DNA from: Providencia heimbachae ATCC 35613
GTDB lineage: Bacteria; Pseudomonadota; Gammaproteobacteria; Enterobacterales; Enterobacteriaceae
Reading direction: 5' to 3'
Assembly: GCF_001655055.1 (NCBI RefSeq)
Contig: NZ_LXEW01000026.1
Location: forward strand, 35,243-99,242
DNA length: 64,000 nucleotides
Positions 18,742-27,316 of this stretch are shown in pieces. Each line of letters begins with the position of its first letter. The stretch's first letter is position 1. Position numbers and translations under genes: made by a program. The notes beneath the pieces are model-generated. The model was not told the origin of the DNA, searched no databases, and was given only the letters and a program-made list of their open reading frames with translations.

Positions 18742-19851
18742 ATGTTGATGAAACGAAAGTTAAATACCTCCCCACAAATTATCGGGCATTCAGGGATCAC
18801 ATTAGAATCGTTACGTGTTTCTTATCATAATAATGTGGTATTAAAGCCTTTATCTCTAACGATTGAACCTGGCGAGATACTCGTGCTTATCGGCCCGTCA
18901 GGCTCTGGAAAAACGACTGTTTTACGTGCTATCGCCGGCTTTGCGCAACCGGATAGTGGACGAATTTTAATCGGTGATACGGATATTACTCACCTGCCTC
19001 CCTACCAACGAGGGTTAGGAATGGTTGTCCAAAACTATGCGCTATTTCCTCATATGAAAGTGGAAGATAACGTTGCTTTCGGCTTGCGCGCCCAAAAACA
19101 GCCAAAAGCATTAATCACTGATCGCGTGGTTGAGGCCTTAAAGATTGTTGGAATGACAGACTATGCGACACGTTATCCTCATCAACTCTCTGGCGGGCAA
19201 CAACAGCGCGTTGCAATTGCTCGTGCCATCGCAGTGCGACCGAGAGTATTATTACTTGATGAACCGCTCTCGGCATTAGATGCACAAATTCGCCATAACA
19301 TGGTCGAGGAAATTGCACGTTTGCATCGTGAGTTACCTGAATTAACCATTCTTTATGTCACACATGATCAAACTGAAGCCCTCGCATTGGGCGATAAAAT
19401 TGGCATTATGAAAGAAGGCTATTTGGTGGCTCATGGTGAAAAAGAGACTCTTTATCATTATCCTCCGAATCGTTTTTCCGCCGAATTTTTGGGGCGAGCA
19501 AATATTTTAGCGGCTACCGCTTTAGATTTTTCATCAACGCCGAGCCAAATTAATGTGAGCTGTGGAGGAACATTAATTAAAGCGCAGACCCGCGGAATGC
19601 GAGAAGGAACCCATAAGCTCGTATGTATCCGTCCACAACACATTAGCCTCACCCCAAGAAATGACACAACTAATCAATTACAAGCGACTCTACGCACCAT
19701 TCGTTGGCAAGGCGATCTCACTCACCTTAACTGTGAGGTAGCCGGTGAAATAGTCACCATTGCCGTGACACATCTGTCCCCAGCACCACAAATAGGCGAT
19801 AAGCTGACACTTTGGTTCTCACCGACAAATACTATTTTGATTGAGGAATGA
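18742..19851 (+). CDS. phnT: 2-aminoethylphosphonate ABC transporter, ATP-binding protein
   Basis: Cytoplasmic ATPase of the importer. Walker A GPSGSGKTT at 51-59, Q-loop at VVQNYALFPH, ABC signature LSGGQQQR at 149-156, Walker B LLLDEP at about 170-175, and a C-terminal TOBE-like domain (about 290-365) as in MOI/Opu-type ATPases. Length 369 residues, starting 6 nt after phnS. It overlaps nothing downstream; phnU begins directly after its stop. Confidence 0.95.
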   Translation: MLMKRKLNTSPQIIGHSGITLESLRVSYHNNVVLKPLSLTIEPGEILVLIGPSGSGKTTVLRAIAGFAQPDSGRILIGDTDITHLPPYQRGLGMVVQNYALFPHMKVEDNVAFGLRAQKQPKALITDRVVEALKIVGMTDYATRYPHQLSGGQQQRVAIARAIAVRPRVLLLDEPLSALDAQIRHNMVEEIARLHRELPELTILYVTHDQTEALALGDKIGIMKEGYLVAHGEKETLYHYPPNRFSAEFLGRANILAATALDFSSTPSQINVSCGGTLIKAQTRGMREGTHKLVCIRPQHISLTPRNDTTNQLQATLRTIRWQGDLTHLNCEVAGEIVTIAVTHLSPAPQIGDKLTLWFSPTNTILIEE

Positions 19852-19852
19852 T

Positions 19853-20713
19853 ATGTCCCATATCAGCGTGCCTAAACGCCTATCCGCTAATTCAAAATCG
19901 CGCTATTGGCTACTCCCCCCTTTGATTATATTAGCCATCTTATTTTTCTATCCGCTATTACTGATCGCAGAACAAGCGATACAGACTAAATCGGGTCATT
20001 GGGGGCTGGAAGTATTTTGGCAAGTCATTGAGTCGAAAAGATTTATCAATGGGTTATTGAATACATTACAGATTGCTTTTTTCGCCACGCTTGGCTGTTT
20101 AGTACTCGGCAGTATTTTAGCCGTCATACTGGTATTTATACCATTTACTGGTAGCCGTTTGGTTACTCAAGTCATTGATACATTTATTGCATTACCAACT
20201 TTTTTGGTCGCCCTTGCATTCACTTTTATTTATGGCTCAGCGGGTTTGCTTAATGGCTCATTAATGACATTTTTTAATTTTGAATTACCTCCGATTGATT
20301 TTTTATATTCAATCAATGGGGTAATTTTGGCTGAAATTACTGTTTTTACACCCCTTATTATGCGTCCTTTAATGGCTGCATTACGTCAAATTGATAAGAG
20401 CCAACTAGAAGCCGCGAGTATTTTAGGTGCTCATCCTGCTCGGGTCATAAGTCAGGTTATTTTCCCAGCGGCTTTGCCTGCTTTATTAGCAGGAGGCAGT
20501 CTGTGCTTACTACTGACTACCAATGAATTTGGCATTGTCTTATTTATTGGTGCCAAAGGCGTCAATACTTTACCCATGATGGTCTATAGCAAAGCCATTC
20601 TTGAATCTGATTACGCCGTTGCTTGTATGATAGCGCTGATAAATATTCTTCTCTCACTCGGCTTATTTTTCTTATATCGAATGGCAGCAATACGCCTCAG
20701 CACAAGGAAATAA
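19853..20713 (+). CDS. phnU: 2-aminoethylphosphonate ABC transporter permease PhnU
   Basis: Inner-membrane permease of the importer. ATG 19853 follows GAGGA and directly follows the phnT stop (286 residues); an in-frame TTG 12 nt upstream lies inside phnT and is unlikely. About six TM segments are visible, with the EAA loop at EAASILGAHPARVISQVIFP (about 184-203) that docks to the ATPase. Followed two bases later by phnV, implying translational coupling. Confidence 0.94.
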   Translation: MSHISVPKRLSANSKSRYWLLPPLIILAILFFYPLLLIAEQAIQTKSGHWGLEVFWQVIESKRFINGLLNTLQIAFFATLGCLVLGSILAVILVFIPFTGSRLVTQVIDTFIALPTFLVALAFTFIYGSAGLLNGSLMTFFNFELPPIDFLYSINGVILAEITVFTPLIMRPLMAALRQIDKSQLEAASILGAHPARVISQVIFPAALPALLAGGSLCLLLTTNEFGIVLFIGAKGVNTLPMMVYSKAILESDYAVACMIALINILLSLGLFFLYRMAAIRLSTRK

Positions 20714-20715
20714 CG

Positions 20716-21513
20716 ATGCTTGTTTGGTCTAAAAAAGGACGCGTTATTGCAAGTTTAATTGCCGTGGCCTTATTCTCAATATTATTTTTATTGCCACTGA
20801 GTATGATCCTACTGTCTAGCTTCAATAAGCAGTGGAACGGTATTTTACCGACAGGTTTTACCTTTTCTCATTTTGTAAACGCCTTTAGTGGCTCGGCTTG
20901 GAATGCCATAGTATCCAGTTTAGTTATCGGTTTTAGTGCGAGTTTATTTGCTTTGGTCTGTGGTTTATGGGCTGCATTGGCATTACGGGGACATAACCTT
21001 AAATTACAAAAATACTTGAGTATTGTATTTTATTTACCAAGTGCTATTCCGTCAGTTTCCATTGGACTTGGTATTCTCGTGGCTTTTAGCCAAGGTTACT
21101 TACAAATGAATGGCACATTTTGGATTATATTTTCAGCCCACTTCGTATTGATTTCTGCATTCACGTTTAGCAATGTCTCCACCGGATTAACGCGAATTTC
21201 ACCTGATATCGAAAATGTCGCTTTTAGTTTAGGTGCTTCACCTTGGTATCGCTTATGTCATGTAACACTGCCATTATTAATGCCCTGGATGATTTCAGCA
21301 TTAGCACTCAGCCTCTCTCTTTCTCTGGGAGAATTAGGTGCCACTATCATGCTTTATCCTCCTGGTTGGACAACACTCCCTGTCTCTATTTTTAGTTTAA
21401 CCGATAGGGGCAATATCGCAGATGGCTCGGCGTTAACTATCGTGTTAGTTGCGATAACGTTACTGTTGATGATAAAACTAGAGAGGATTGCCAAAAGGTT
21501 GGGACAAAAATAA
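20716..21513 (+). CDS. phnV: 2-aminoethylphosphonate ABC transporter permease PhnV
   Basis: Second permease. ATG 20716 (MLVWSKKGRVIASLIA) gives 265 residues and follows AAGGAAATAAC; the frame is open far upstream into phnU but homologues start here. Six TM segments and the EAA-type loop (VAFSLGASPWYRLCHVTLP, about 174-192) are visible. Last gene of phnSTUV, followed by a strong terminator. Confidence 0.94.
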   Translation: MLVWSKKGRVIASLIAVALFSILFLLPLSMILLSSFNKQWNGILPTGFTFSHFVNAFSGSAWNAIVSSLVIGFSASLFALVCGLWAALALRGHNLKLQKYLSIVFYLPSAIPSVSIGLGILVAFSQGYLQMNGTFWIIFSAHFVLISAFTFSNVSTGLTRISPDIENVAFSLGASPWYRLCHVTLPLLMPWMISALALSLSLSLGELGATIMLYPPGWTTLPVSIFSLTDRGNIADGSALTIVLVAITLLLMIKLERIAKRLGQK

Positions 21514-21555
21514 AAAGGGCGTTATTACATTACATTGGCATCATACTGAAAAATT

Positions 21556-21599
21556 AAACCAAACAGGAATGCGATTTCTTCACTCCCTGTTTGGTTTTA
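21556..21599 (+). terminator. phnSTUV terminator
   Basis: AACCAAACAGG pairs with CCTGTTTGGTT around an 18-nt loop and is followed by TTAT. It lies between convergent phnV and the lipoprotein gene, so it may serve both. Confidence 0.75.
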
Positions 21600-21633
21600 T
21601 CCCTTCTTTAAATAAAAATTACAGCGATATTAA

Positions 21634-21990
21634 TCATTCCCACATATATTTATCTTTTTTGAGCCAACCTTTAGTTTCCATACATTCTAAATAATAATTA
21701 TTTCTGGTGTTTTCATTAACATCTAAAACATAACTTTCAGTCACGGGGGTTTGTTCTTTGTAGGTTGTCTCTTTCCCACAATCATCGTCTTTCTTACATT
21801 TTTTTTCGACAGAAGACATCACTGAACGTTGAGCAACCTCATTTTTAACAGGATATAGGTGCATAGCTTCGGGTTTACACGTTGCTCTTGCTTCAGATTG
21901 CGTATATTGAGAGCCGCCCGAAACGGGAACCCAAACCGATGTACAGCCAGAAAGAAGTAAAATAAATAAAAAGGAAAATAAGTGTTTCAT
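21634..21990 (-). CDS. small Cys-containing lipoprotein, unknown function
   Basis: A 118-residue predicted lipoprotein. Starting at ATG 21990 gives a short signal peptide MKHLFSFLFILLLSGC with lipobox LSGC and acylated Cys16, then SVWVPVSGG. The mature part holds five further Cys (TCKPE, KKCKKDDDC, LECME), which could form disulfides in the periplasm. No family recognised. An alternative ATG lies three codons upstream. AT-rich, flanked by the phn operon and pyrBI, and not part of either unit. 21991-22225 is AT-rich with nothing recognisable. Confidence 0.7.
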   Translation of the reverse strand: MKHLFSFLFILLLSGCTSVWVPVSGGSQYTQSEARATCKPEAMHLYPVKNEVAQRSVMSSVEKKCKKDDDCGKETTYKEQTPVTESYVLDVNENTRNNYYLECMETKGWLKKDKYMWE

Positions 21991-22225
21991 AATAATCATA
22001 GGTTCATTAAAAGGATAAAATATCTTACCTATAAGCAAGAGCAGAGTAAATTTTCATAGCCTATTCGAAATCAAATCATTTAAGTTATATTTACCTTTTT
22101 ATATAAATAGACAAAAATTCGTTATAGCAATAAATATCTTTCTGTTTTTTCTCTTCTTTATTTTTTGTATTTTTGTATACGTTCCTGCTCGTAAATAAAA
22201 AATTTATTTTTATTTTAGCAAACGC

Positions 22226-22253
22226 TTGCGTCATGAGATGAGATGCGTATAAT
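22226..22253 (+). promoter_or_regulatory. pyrLBI promoter
   Basis: TTGCGT (22226-22231), a 16-nt spacer and TATAAT (22248-22253) are placed 26 nt before the leader peptide start. Confidence 0.7.
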
Positions 22254-22278
22254 TCGCCACAATTTGTCAGGAGAAATT

Positions 22279-22428
22279 ATGAACGCTGCGACTCTATTTT
22301 TTACAGAGAAGACCTCCACTGCACTGCCTTCTGGCGGCCTGGACAGCTTATTTTTCCCCTCCGTATTTGAAGAAAAGCCCCTCATTGAGGGGCTTTTTTT
22401 TGGCCTATCCTCGAACATGTCAAGCTGA
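22279..22428 (+). CDS. pyrL: pyrBI operon leader peptide
   Basis: A 49-residue leader peptide (start MNAATLFFTEKTSTALPSGG, after AGGAG) runs through the attenuator hairpin and stops before pyrB, the architecture of the E. coli pyrBI leader. Low UTP stalls RNA polymerase at the U-rich tract in codons for Leu-Phe-Phe-Pro (about 22348-22360), so the translating ribosome catches up and prevents the terminator forming. The peptide sequence itself is unlike E. coli PyrL, as expected for a sequence whose function is positional. Confidence 0.85.
   Translation: MNAATLFFTEKTSTALPSGGLDSLFFPSVFEEKPLIEGLFFGLSSNMSS
22373..22400 (+). terminator. pyrBI attenuator
   Basis: AAAAGCCCCTC-ATT-GAGGGGCTTTTTTT: a strong Rho-independent terminator inside the pyrL reading frame, 44 nt before pyrB. 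Confidence 0.93.
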
Positions 22429-22443
22429 CTCAGGAGAACAACG

Positions 22444-23379
22444 ATGCCGAATCCTTTATACCACCGCGACATAATTTCTATTAATGACCTTGATCGCGCA
22501 GACCTTGAGCTCGTGCTCAAAGTGGCCGCCTCTTTAAAAAAACAGCCACAGCCTGAATTTTTAAAACATAAGGTTGTGGCCAGTTGTTTTTTTGAAGCGT
22601 CTACCCGAACACGTTTATCGTTTGAAACAGCCATTCACCGCTTAGGGGCTTCGGTGGTCGGCTTCTCTGATAGCACCAATACATCATTAGGTAAGAAAGG
22701 TGAAACTCTTGCCGATACGATTTCGGTTATCAGCCAATATGTTGATGCGATAGTCATGCGTCATCCTCAAGAAGGTGCTGCTCGTCTGGCCAGCCAATTT
22801 GCAGGGCAAATTCCAGTCATCAATGCAGGAGACGGCTCAAACCAACATCCAACCCAAACATTACTCGACCTGTTTACGATTCAAGAAACGCAAGGCCGCC
22901 TTGAAAACTTGCAAGTAGCAATGGTCGGCGACCTGAAATATGGCAGAACCGTGCACTCGTTAACACAAGCACTCTCTAAATTTAAAGGTAATCACTTCTA
23001 TTTTATCGCCCCCGAAGTGTTGTCGATGCCAAGCCATATTTTGCATATGCTTGAAGAAAAAGGGGCGACTTATAGCCTGCATAGTAATATCGATGAAGTG
23101 ATGCCTGAAATAGATATTCTGTATATGACTCGCGTTCAAAAAGAACGTTTAGACCCTTCCGAGTACGCAAACGTCAAAGCACAGTTTATTTTACGCGCCG
23201 AAGACTTACATACAGCAAAACCGAATTTAAAAGTATTGCACCCGCTACCACGCATCGATGAAATCACTGTTGATGTCGATAACACGCCATACGCTTACTA
23301 TTTCCAACAAGCAGGGAATGGTATTTATGCGCGACAAGCCTTGTTGTCTCTGGTGTTAAATAAAGAATTAGCAATCTGA
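22444..23379 (+). CDS. pyrB: aspartate carbamoyltransferase catalytic subunit
   Basis: Catalyses carbamoyl phosphate plus aspartate to N-carbamoyl-aspartate, the committed step of pyrimidine synthesis. At 311 residues it matches the E. coli chain. The carbamoyl-phosphate loop STRTR (about 53-57, [12 protein letters not shown]), HPTQ (about 135, [11 protein letters not shown]) and the aspartate-binding region [10 protein letters not shown] and HPLPRIDEI are intact. Preceded by GGAGAACAACG and the attenuator; followed 13 nt later by pyrI, so the dodecameric holoenzyme is made from one message. Confidence 0.98.
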   Translation: MPNPLYHRDIISINDLDRADLELVLKVAASLKKQPQPEFLKHKVVASCFFEASTRTRLSFETAIHRLGASVVGFSDSTNTSLGKKGETLADTISVISQYVDAIVMRHPQEGAARLASQFAGQIPVINAGDGSNQHPTQTLLDLFTIQETQGRLENLQVAMVGDLKYGRTVHSLTQALSKFKGNHFYFIAPEVLSMPSHILHMLEEKGATYSLHSNIDEVMPEIDILYMTRVQKERLDPSEYANVKAQFILRAEDLHTAKPNLKVLHPLPRIDEITVDVDNTPYAYYFQQAGNGIYARQALLSLVLNKELAI

Positions 23380-23392
23380 GGAGAAAATAACC

Positions 23393-23857
23393 ATGACACA
23401 TGATCATAAATTACAAGTTGAAGCTATCAGCCACGGTACTGTCATCGACCATATTCCTGCTCAAATTGGTTTTAAATTGCTAAAACTGTTTAAACTTACC
23501 AAGACGGATGAGCGTATTACCATTGGGCTAAACTTACCCTCAAGCAACTTAGGCAAAAAAGACATTATCAAAATTGAAAATACTTTTTTAACGCCTGAGC
23601 AGGCTAATCAGTTAGCCATGTATGCGCCAGAAGCCACAGTTAATCGTATTGAAGATTACCAAGTAGTCGAAAAACTTGAGCTCACATTGCCAGAACACAT
23701 TGATAATGTGCTTATTTGTCCGAACAGCAACTGTATTAGCCACAATGAACCCGTATCAAGTAGCTTCCGCGTGAAGAAAATTGAGAAAGAGGTCGCACTT
23801 ACTTGCCGGTTCTGTGAAAAAGAATTCGATAGAGACGCCGTGATCAATAATCAGTAG
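23393..23857 (+). CDS. pyrI: aspartate carbamoyltransferase regulatory subunit
   Basis: Allosteric subunit binding CTP/UTP (inhibition) and ATP (activation) and bridging PyrB trimers. The N-terminal nucleotide-binding domain (about 1-100) is followed by a zinc domain with Cys109, Cys114, Cys138 and Cys141 (CPNSNC and CRFC), all four ligands present. Length 154 residues, start after GGAG. Confidence 0.98.
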   Translation: MTHDHKLQVEAISHGTVIDHIPAQIGFKLLKLFKLTKTDERITIGLNLPSSNLGKKDIIKIENTFLTPEQANQLAMYAPEATVNRIEDYQVVEKLELTLPEHIDNVLICPNSNCISHNEPVSSSFRVKKIEKEVALTCRFCEKEFDRDAVINNQ

Positions 23858-23871
23858 CTTATTTTGTGTAT

Positions 23872-23949
23872 ATACTCGTCATACTTCAAATTGCTTGGAT
23901 ATTGCATTCTCTTTGCACCGACAAGCAAATTGATATATTTGGAGTATAG
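23872..23949 (-). repeat. internally shortened copy of the palindromic repeat family
   Basis: TACTCGTCATACTTCAAATT at the left is the right terminus of the family in reverse orientation, and CAAATTGATATATTTGGAGTAT at the right is the mirrored left terminus. The central 60-70 bp of full copies is replaced by a short AT-rich stretch. It lies just after pyrI and could fold into a hairpin in the pyrBI transcript. Confidence 0.6.
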
Positions 23950-24000
23950 TATCCAATAACTCATTGAATTATTTTCTTTATGTGATGAATCGGAGTAGTT

Positions 24001-24387
24001 ATGTCATACGAAATCAATACAGACAACGCACCAGCAGCAATTGGCCCTTATGTTCAAGGTGTCGATTTAGGCAGTATGGTTATCACTTCAGGCCAAATCC
24101 CTGTTGATCCAAAAACAGGTGAAGTACCTGAAGATATTGCGGCACAAACTCGTCAATCACTGGCTAACGTCAAAGCGATCCTAGAAAAAGCCGGTTTAAG
24201 CGCTGCGGACATCGTAAAAACGACCGTATTTGTGAAAGATTTGAATGATTTTGCAACGGTTAATGCAACCTACGAAGAATTCTTCAAACAACACAATGCA
24301 CCATTCCCAGCACGTTCATGTGTTGAAGTAGCTCGCCTGCCAAAAGATGTCAAAATCGAAATCGAAGCGATTGCAGTACGTAAATAA
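24001..24387 (+). CDS. ridA: 2-iminobutanoate/2-iminopropanoate deaminase RidA
   Basis: YjgF/YER057c/UK114 family enzyme that hydrolyses reactive enamine/imine intermediates released by PLP enzymes such as threonine dehydratase. The 128-residue chain contains APAAIGPYVQGVDLG, the SGQIPVDPKTGE segment, and the conserved Arg in PFPARSCVEVARLPKD (about residue 105) that binds the substrate carboxylate. The pyrBI-ridA order is conserved with E. coli. Start follows GGAG. Confidence 0.97.
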   Translation: MSYEINTDNAPAAIGPYVQGVDLGSMVITSGQIPVDPKTGEVPEDIAAQTRQSLANVKAILEKAGLSAADIVKTTVFVKDLNDFATVNATYEEFFKQHNAPFPARSCVEVARLPKDVKIEIEAIAVRK

Positions 24388-24421
24388 TTACGTACTTGGC
24401 AAAGCAATTCGATGATTTGAG

Positions 24422-24460
24422 CTGCCCTCGACTATATCGATTTGAGGGCAGTATTTTTTA
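24422..24460 (+). terminator. ridA terminator
   Basis: CTGCCCTC-GACTATATCGATTT-GAGGGCAG followed by TATTTTTTA. A second hairpin (AGTACGTAAATAATTACGTACT, 24376 onward in part) overlaps the ridA stop codon. Confidence 0.85.
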
Positions 24461-24524
24461 TTTATTCCCTCTCTTTTTATTTTTATTTCTGCGCTTTTGA
24501 TATTCATACAAATTATTTTTTTCC

Positions 24525-24538
24525 TTGTTTTGGATCAA
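24525..24538 (+). promoter_or_regulatory. FNR-like box upstream of nrdD
   Basis: TTGTTTTGGATCAA matches the FNR consensus TTGAT-N4-ATCAA at 9 of 10 positions. Anaerobic activation of nrdDG by FNR is established in E. coli, so this is a plausible functional site. Confidence 0.6.
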
Positions 24539-24565
24539 ACAATCACTATCTATAAAAAAGCAATA

Positions 24566-24613
24566 ACCTATATATTGTGCTTTAATTACCACACAGGACA
24601 CAATATGTAGTGT
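24566..24613 (+). promoter_or_regulatory. paired NrdR boxes of nrdD
   Basis: ACCTATATATTGTGCT (24566-24581) and ACACAATATGTAGTGT (24598-24613) both match the NrdR box consensus acaCwAtATaTwGtgt. Their starts are exactly 32 bp apart, the three-turn spacing characteristic of NrdR operators. Repression of ribonucleotide reductase genes by NrdR-(d)ATP is established for the family. Confidence 0.85.
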
Positions 24614-24624
24614 TTATTCACATT

Positions 24625-24690
24625 TTATCCACAGACTTAGCCAACACGAAAGCGATAACAAGCATATGGCATGTTTACGTCTGTGGATAA
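24625..24690. promoter_or_regulatory. two perfect DnaA-box sequences as inverted repeat in the nrdD leader
   Basis: TTATCCACAGAC (24625-24636) and GTCTGTGGATAA (24679-24690) are a perfect 12-bp inverted repeat, each containing the strict DnaA box TTATCCACA. They lie between the NrdR boxes and the nrdD ribosome-binding site. They may bind DnaA or fold in the mRNA; neither is proven. The rest of 24461-24703 is the nrdD promoter region. Confidence 0.7.
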
Positions 24691-24703
24691 CTAATCAAGG
24701 AGT

Positions 24704-26848
24704 ATGATTGTGGGAACGGTTGTTATTAAAAGAGATGGTTGTCAGGTCAATTTTGACCTTCCGAGAATCCAAGAAGCGGTCAAGCGTGCTGCAGCTGCCG
24801 TGAATGTTAAGGATGACGATTACTGTCTTCAGGTTGCTTCTGCTGTGGCAGAGCAACTTTGCAGCCGTGACAAAGTGGATATTCGTGAGATCCAAGATGC
24901 GGTAGAAAACCAGCTAATGGCCGGTCCGTATAAAGATTTAGCACGTGCCTATATAGAATATCGCCATGATAGAGACAGTGAACGTGAAAAACGCAGCCAG
25001 CTCACTCATGACATTCGTGGGCTTATTGAGCAAAGCAATGTTTCTCTGCTCAATGAAAATGCCAACAAAGACAGTAAAGTGATCCCAACTCAACGCGACT
25101 TGCTTGCGGGCATTGTAGCTAAACACTATGCCAAACAGCATATTTTACCTCGCGATGTGGTACAAGCTCATGAAAAAGGTGAAATTCACTATCATGACCT
25201 CGACTATGCGCCATTTTTCCCGATGTTTAACTGTATGCTGATAGACCTTGAAGGCATGCTAACTAACGGTTTTAAAATGGGCAATGCGGAAATTGAGCAC
25301 CCAAAATCAATTTCAACCGCAACAGCGGTAACGGCACAAATTATTGCACAGGTTGCTAGCCATATTTATGGCGGAACGACCATCAACCGTATCGATGAAA
25401 TTTTAGCGCCTTATGTCACGACAAGTTACGAAAAACACTTAAAAGTCGCTAAAGAGTGGAATATTGCAGATGCTGAAGGATATGCACAAAGCCGCACCGA
25501 AAAAGAATGTTATGATGCATTTCAATCTTTAGAATATGAAGTCAATACACTGCACACCGCAAATGGTCAAACCCCATTTGTTACCTTTGGCTTTGGCCTT
25601 GGTACATCAAAAGAAGCCCGCCTTATCCAGCAATCTATCCTCAAGAATCGCATTGCGGGATTAGGTAAAAATCGTAAAACAGCGGTTTTCCCAAAACTGG
25701 TATTTGCCATTAAAAAAGGCTTAAACCACCAGCTCGGAGATCCTAATTATGATATCAAACAACTTGCTCTGGAATGTGCCAGTAAACGCATGTATCCCGA
25801 TATCCTCAATTATGACAAAGTCGTTGAAGTAACAGGTTCATTTAAAACACCAATGGGTTGCCGCAGTTTCTTAGGGACTTATGAAGAAGATGGCAAACTC
25901 ATTCATGATGGACGCAATAATATCGGCGTTATTAGCCTCAACCTGCCCCGTATTGCCATTGAAGCGCAGGGAAATGAAGATGCATTTTGGGCATTACTTG
26001 ATGAGCGTCTTGTCATCGCTAAAAAAGCACTGATGACCCGTATTGCTCGACTCGAAAACGTCAAAGCACGTGTTGCGCCAATTTTATATATGGAAGGTGC
26101 ATGTGGTGTAAGGTTAAAAGCAGACGATAACGTTGCTGAAATATTTAAACATGGTCGAGCATCCATTTCGTTAGGATACATTGGTTTACATGAAACCATC
26201 AATGCGTTGTTTGGCAACCAAACCCATGTTTATGACAGTGAACAGCTAAGGGAAAAAGCCGTCGCCATCATCAATCGCTTACGCCAAGCGACCGACGAGT
26301 GGAAAGCCAAAACCGGTTATGGCTTTAGCTTATATAGTACCCCTAGTGAAAACCTTTGTGACCGTTTTTGCCGTATTGATACTGCCGAATTTGGCGTGAT
26401 CCCCGGCGTTACAGATAAGGGTTATTACACTAACAGCTTCCACTTAGATGTTGAAAAACAAGTTAATCCTTACGATAAAATTGATTTTGAAGCACCTTAC
26501 CCACCACTCGCCAACGGCGGTTTTATTTGTTATGGCGAGTATCCAAATCTACAGCACAACGTTAAAGCGCTAGAAGATGTGTGGGATTATAGCTATGAGC
26601 ACGTCCCTTACTATGGTACTAACACACCAATAGATGAGTGTTATGAATGCGGCTTCTCAGGTGAATTTTCTTGTACCAGTAAAGGCTTTACCTGCCCGGC
26701 TTGCGGTAACCACGATACTAATCGAGTCTCCGTGATCCGCAGAGTTTGCGGCTATTTAGGTAGCCCTGATGCAAGGCCATTTAATGCGGGAAAACAAGAA
26801 GAAGTTAAGCGCCGAATTAAACATTTAGGTAATGGTCAGTTAGGTTAA
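24704..26848 (+). CDS. nrdD: anaerobic ribonucleoside-triphosphate reductase
   Basis: Class III glycyl-radical reductase that reduces NTPs to dNTPs with formate as reductant when oxygen is absent. The N-terminal ATP-cone (about 1-95) carries allosteric control. The catalytic barrel follows, and a C-terminal zinc site is formed by CYECGF and CPACGNH. The radical glycine is Gly683 in RRVCGYLGSPDAR. Length 714 residues, close to E. coli. ATG 24704 follows AAGGAG. Four nucleotides separate it from nrdG, whose product installs the radical. Upstream FNR, NrdR and DnaA-type sites suggest layered control. Confidence 0.98.
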   Translation: MIVGTVVIKRDGCQVNFDLPRIQEAVKRAAAAVNVKDDDYCLQVASAVAEQLCSRDKVDIREIQDAVENQLMAGPYKDLARAYIEYRHDRDSEREKRSQLTHDIRGLIEQSNVSLLNENANKDSKVIPTQRDLLAGIVAKHYAKQHILPRDVVQAHEKGEIHYHDLDYAPFFPMFNCMLIDLEGMLTNGFKMGNAEIEHPKSISTATAVTAQIIAQVASHIYGGTTINRIDEILAPYVTTSYEKHLKVAKEWNIADAEGYAQSRTEKECYDAFQSLEYEVNTLHTANGQTPFVTFGFGLGTSKEARLIQQSILKNRIAGLGKNRKTAVFPKLVFAIKKGLNHQLGDPNYDIKQLALECASKRMYPDILNYDKVVEVTGSFKTPMGCRSFLGTYEEDGKLIHDGRNNIGVISLNLPRIAIEAQGNEDAFWALLDERLVIAKKALMTRIARLENVKARVAPILYMEGACGVRLKADDNVAEIFKHGRASISLGYIGLHETINALFGNQTHVYDSEQLREKAVAIINRLRQATDEWKAKTGYGFSLYSTPSENLCDRFCRIDTAEFGVIPGVTDKGYYTNSFHLDVEKQVNPYDKIDFEAPYPPLANGGFICYGEYPNLQHNVKALEDVWDYSYEHVPYYGTNTPIDECYECGFSGEFSCTSKGFTCPACGNHDTNRVSVIRRVCGYLGSPDARPFNAGKQEEVKRRIKHLGNGQLG

Positions 26849-26851
26849 CCG

Positions 26852-27316
26852 ATGAATTATCACCAGTATTATCCCGTTGATGTGGTCAATGGCCCCGGTA
26901 CTCGCTGCACGCTGTTTGTTTCAGGTTGCGTACACCAGTGCCGTGGTTGCTATAACCAAAGTACATGGCGTGTCGATTCAGGTATTCCATTTACTCAAGA
27001 AATGGAAGATCGGATCATTGAAGATTTGCAAGACACTCGCATCCGTCGGCAAGGGCTTTCCCTCTCCGGCGGAGACCCTCTTCATCCGGCGAATTTACCC
27101 GCCATACTTAGATTAGTGAAGCGAGTCAAAGCGGTTTGCCCCGATAAGGATATCTGGTTGTGGACCGGCTATAAATTGAATGAGCTAAGCCTAGAACAGC
27201 AAAAAGTGGCTCGGCTGGTCAATACCTTAATTGATGGGAAATTCGAGCAAGATTTGTATAACCCAAGCCTAGTGTGGCGCGGTAGCAGTAATCAAGTGAT
27301 CCACAAACTTCGTTAA
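26852..27316 (+). CDS. nrdG: anaerobic ribonucleotide reductase activating protein
   Basis: Radical-SAM activase that uses a 4Fe-4S cluster and S-adenosylmethionine to generate the glycyl radical on NrdD. The cluster ligands Cys26, Cys30 and Cys33 are in SGCVHQCRGCYNQ, and the SAM-binding GGDP motif is in LSLSGGDPLHP (about 75). Length 154 residues. Its stop codon overlaps the stop codon of the convergent yhbP gene. Confidence 0.98.
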   Translation: MNYHQYYPVDVVNGPGTRCTLFVSGCVHQCRGCYNQSTWRVDSGIPFTQEMEDRIIEDLQDTRIRRQGLSLSGGDPLHPANLPAILRLVKRVKAVCPDKDIWLWTGYKLNELSLEQQKVARLVNTLIDGKFEQDLYNPSLVWRGSSNQVIHKLR

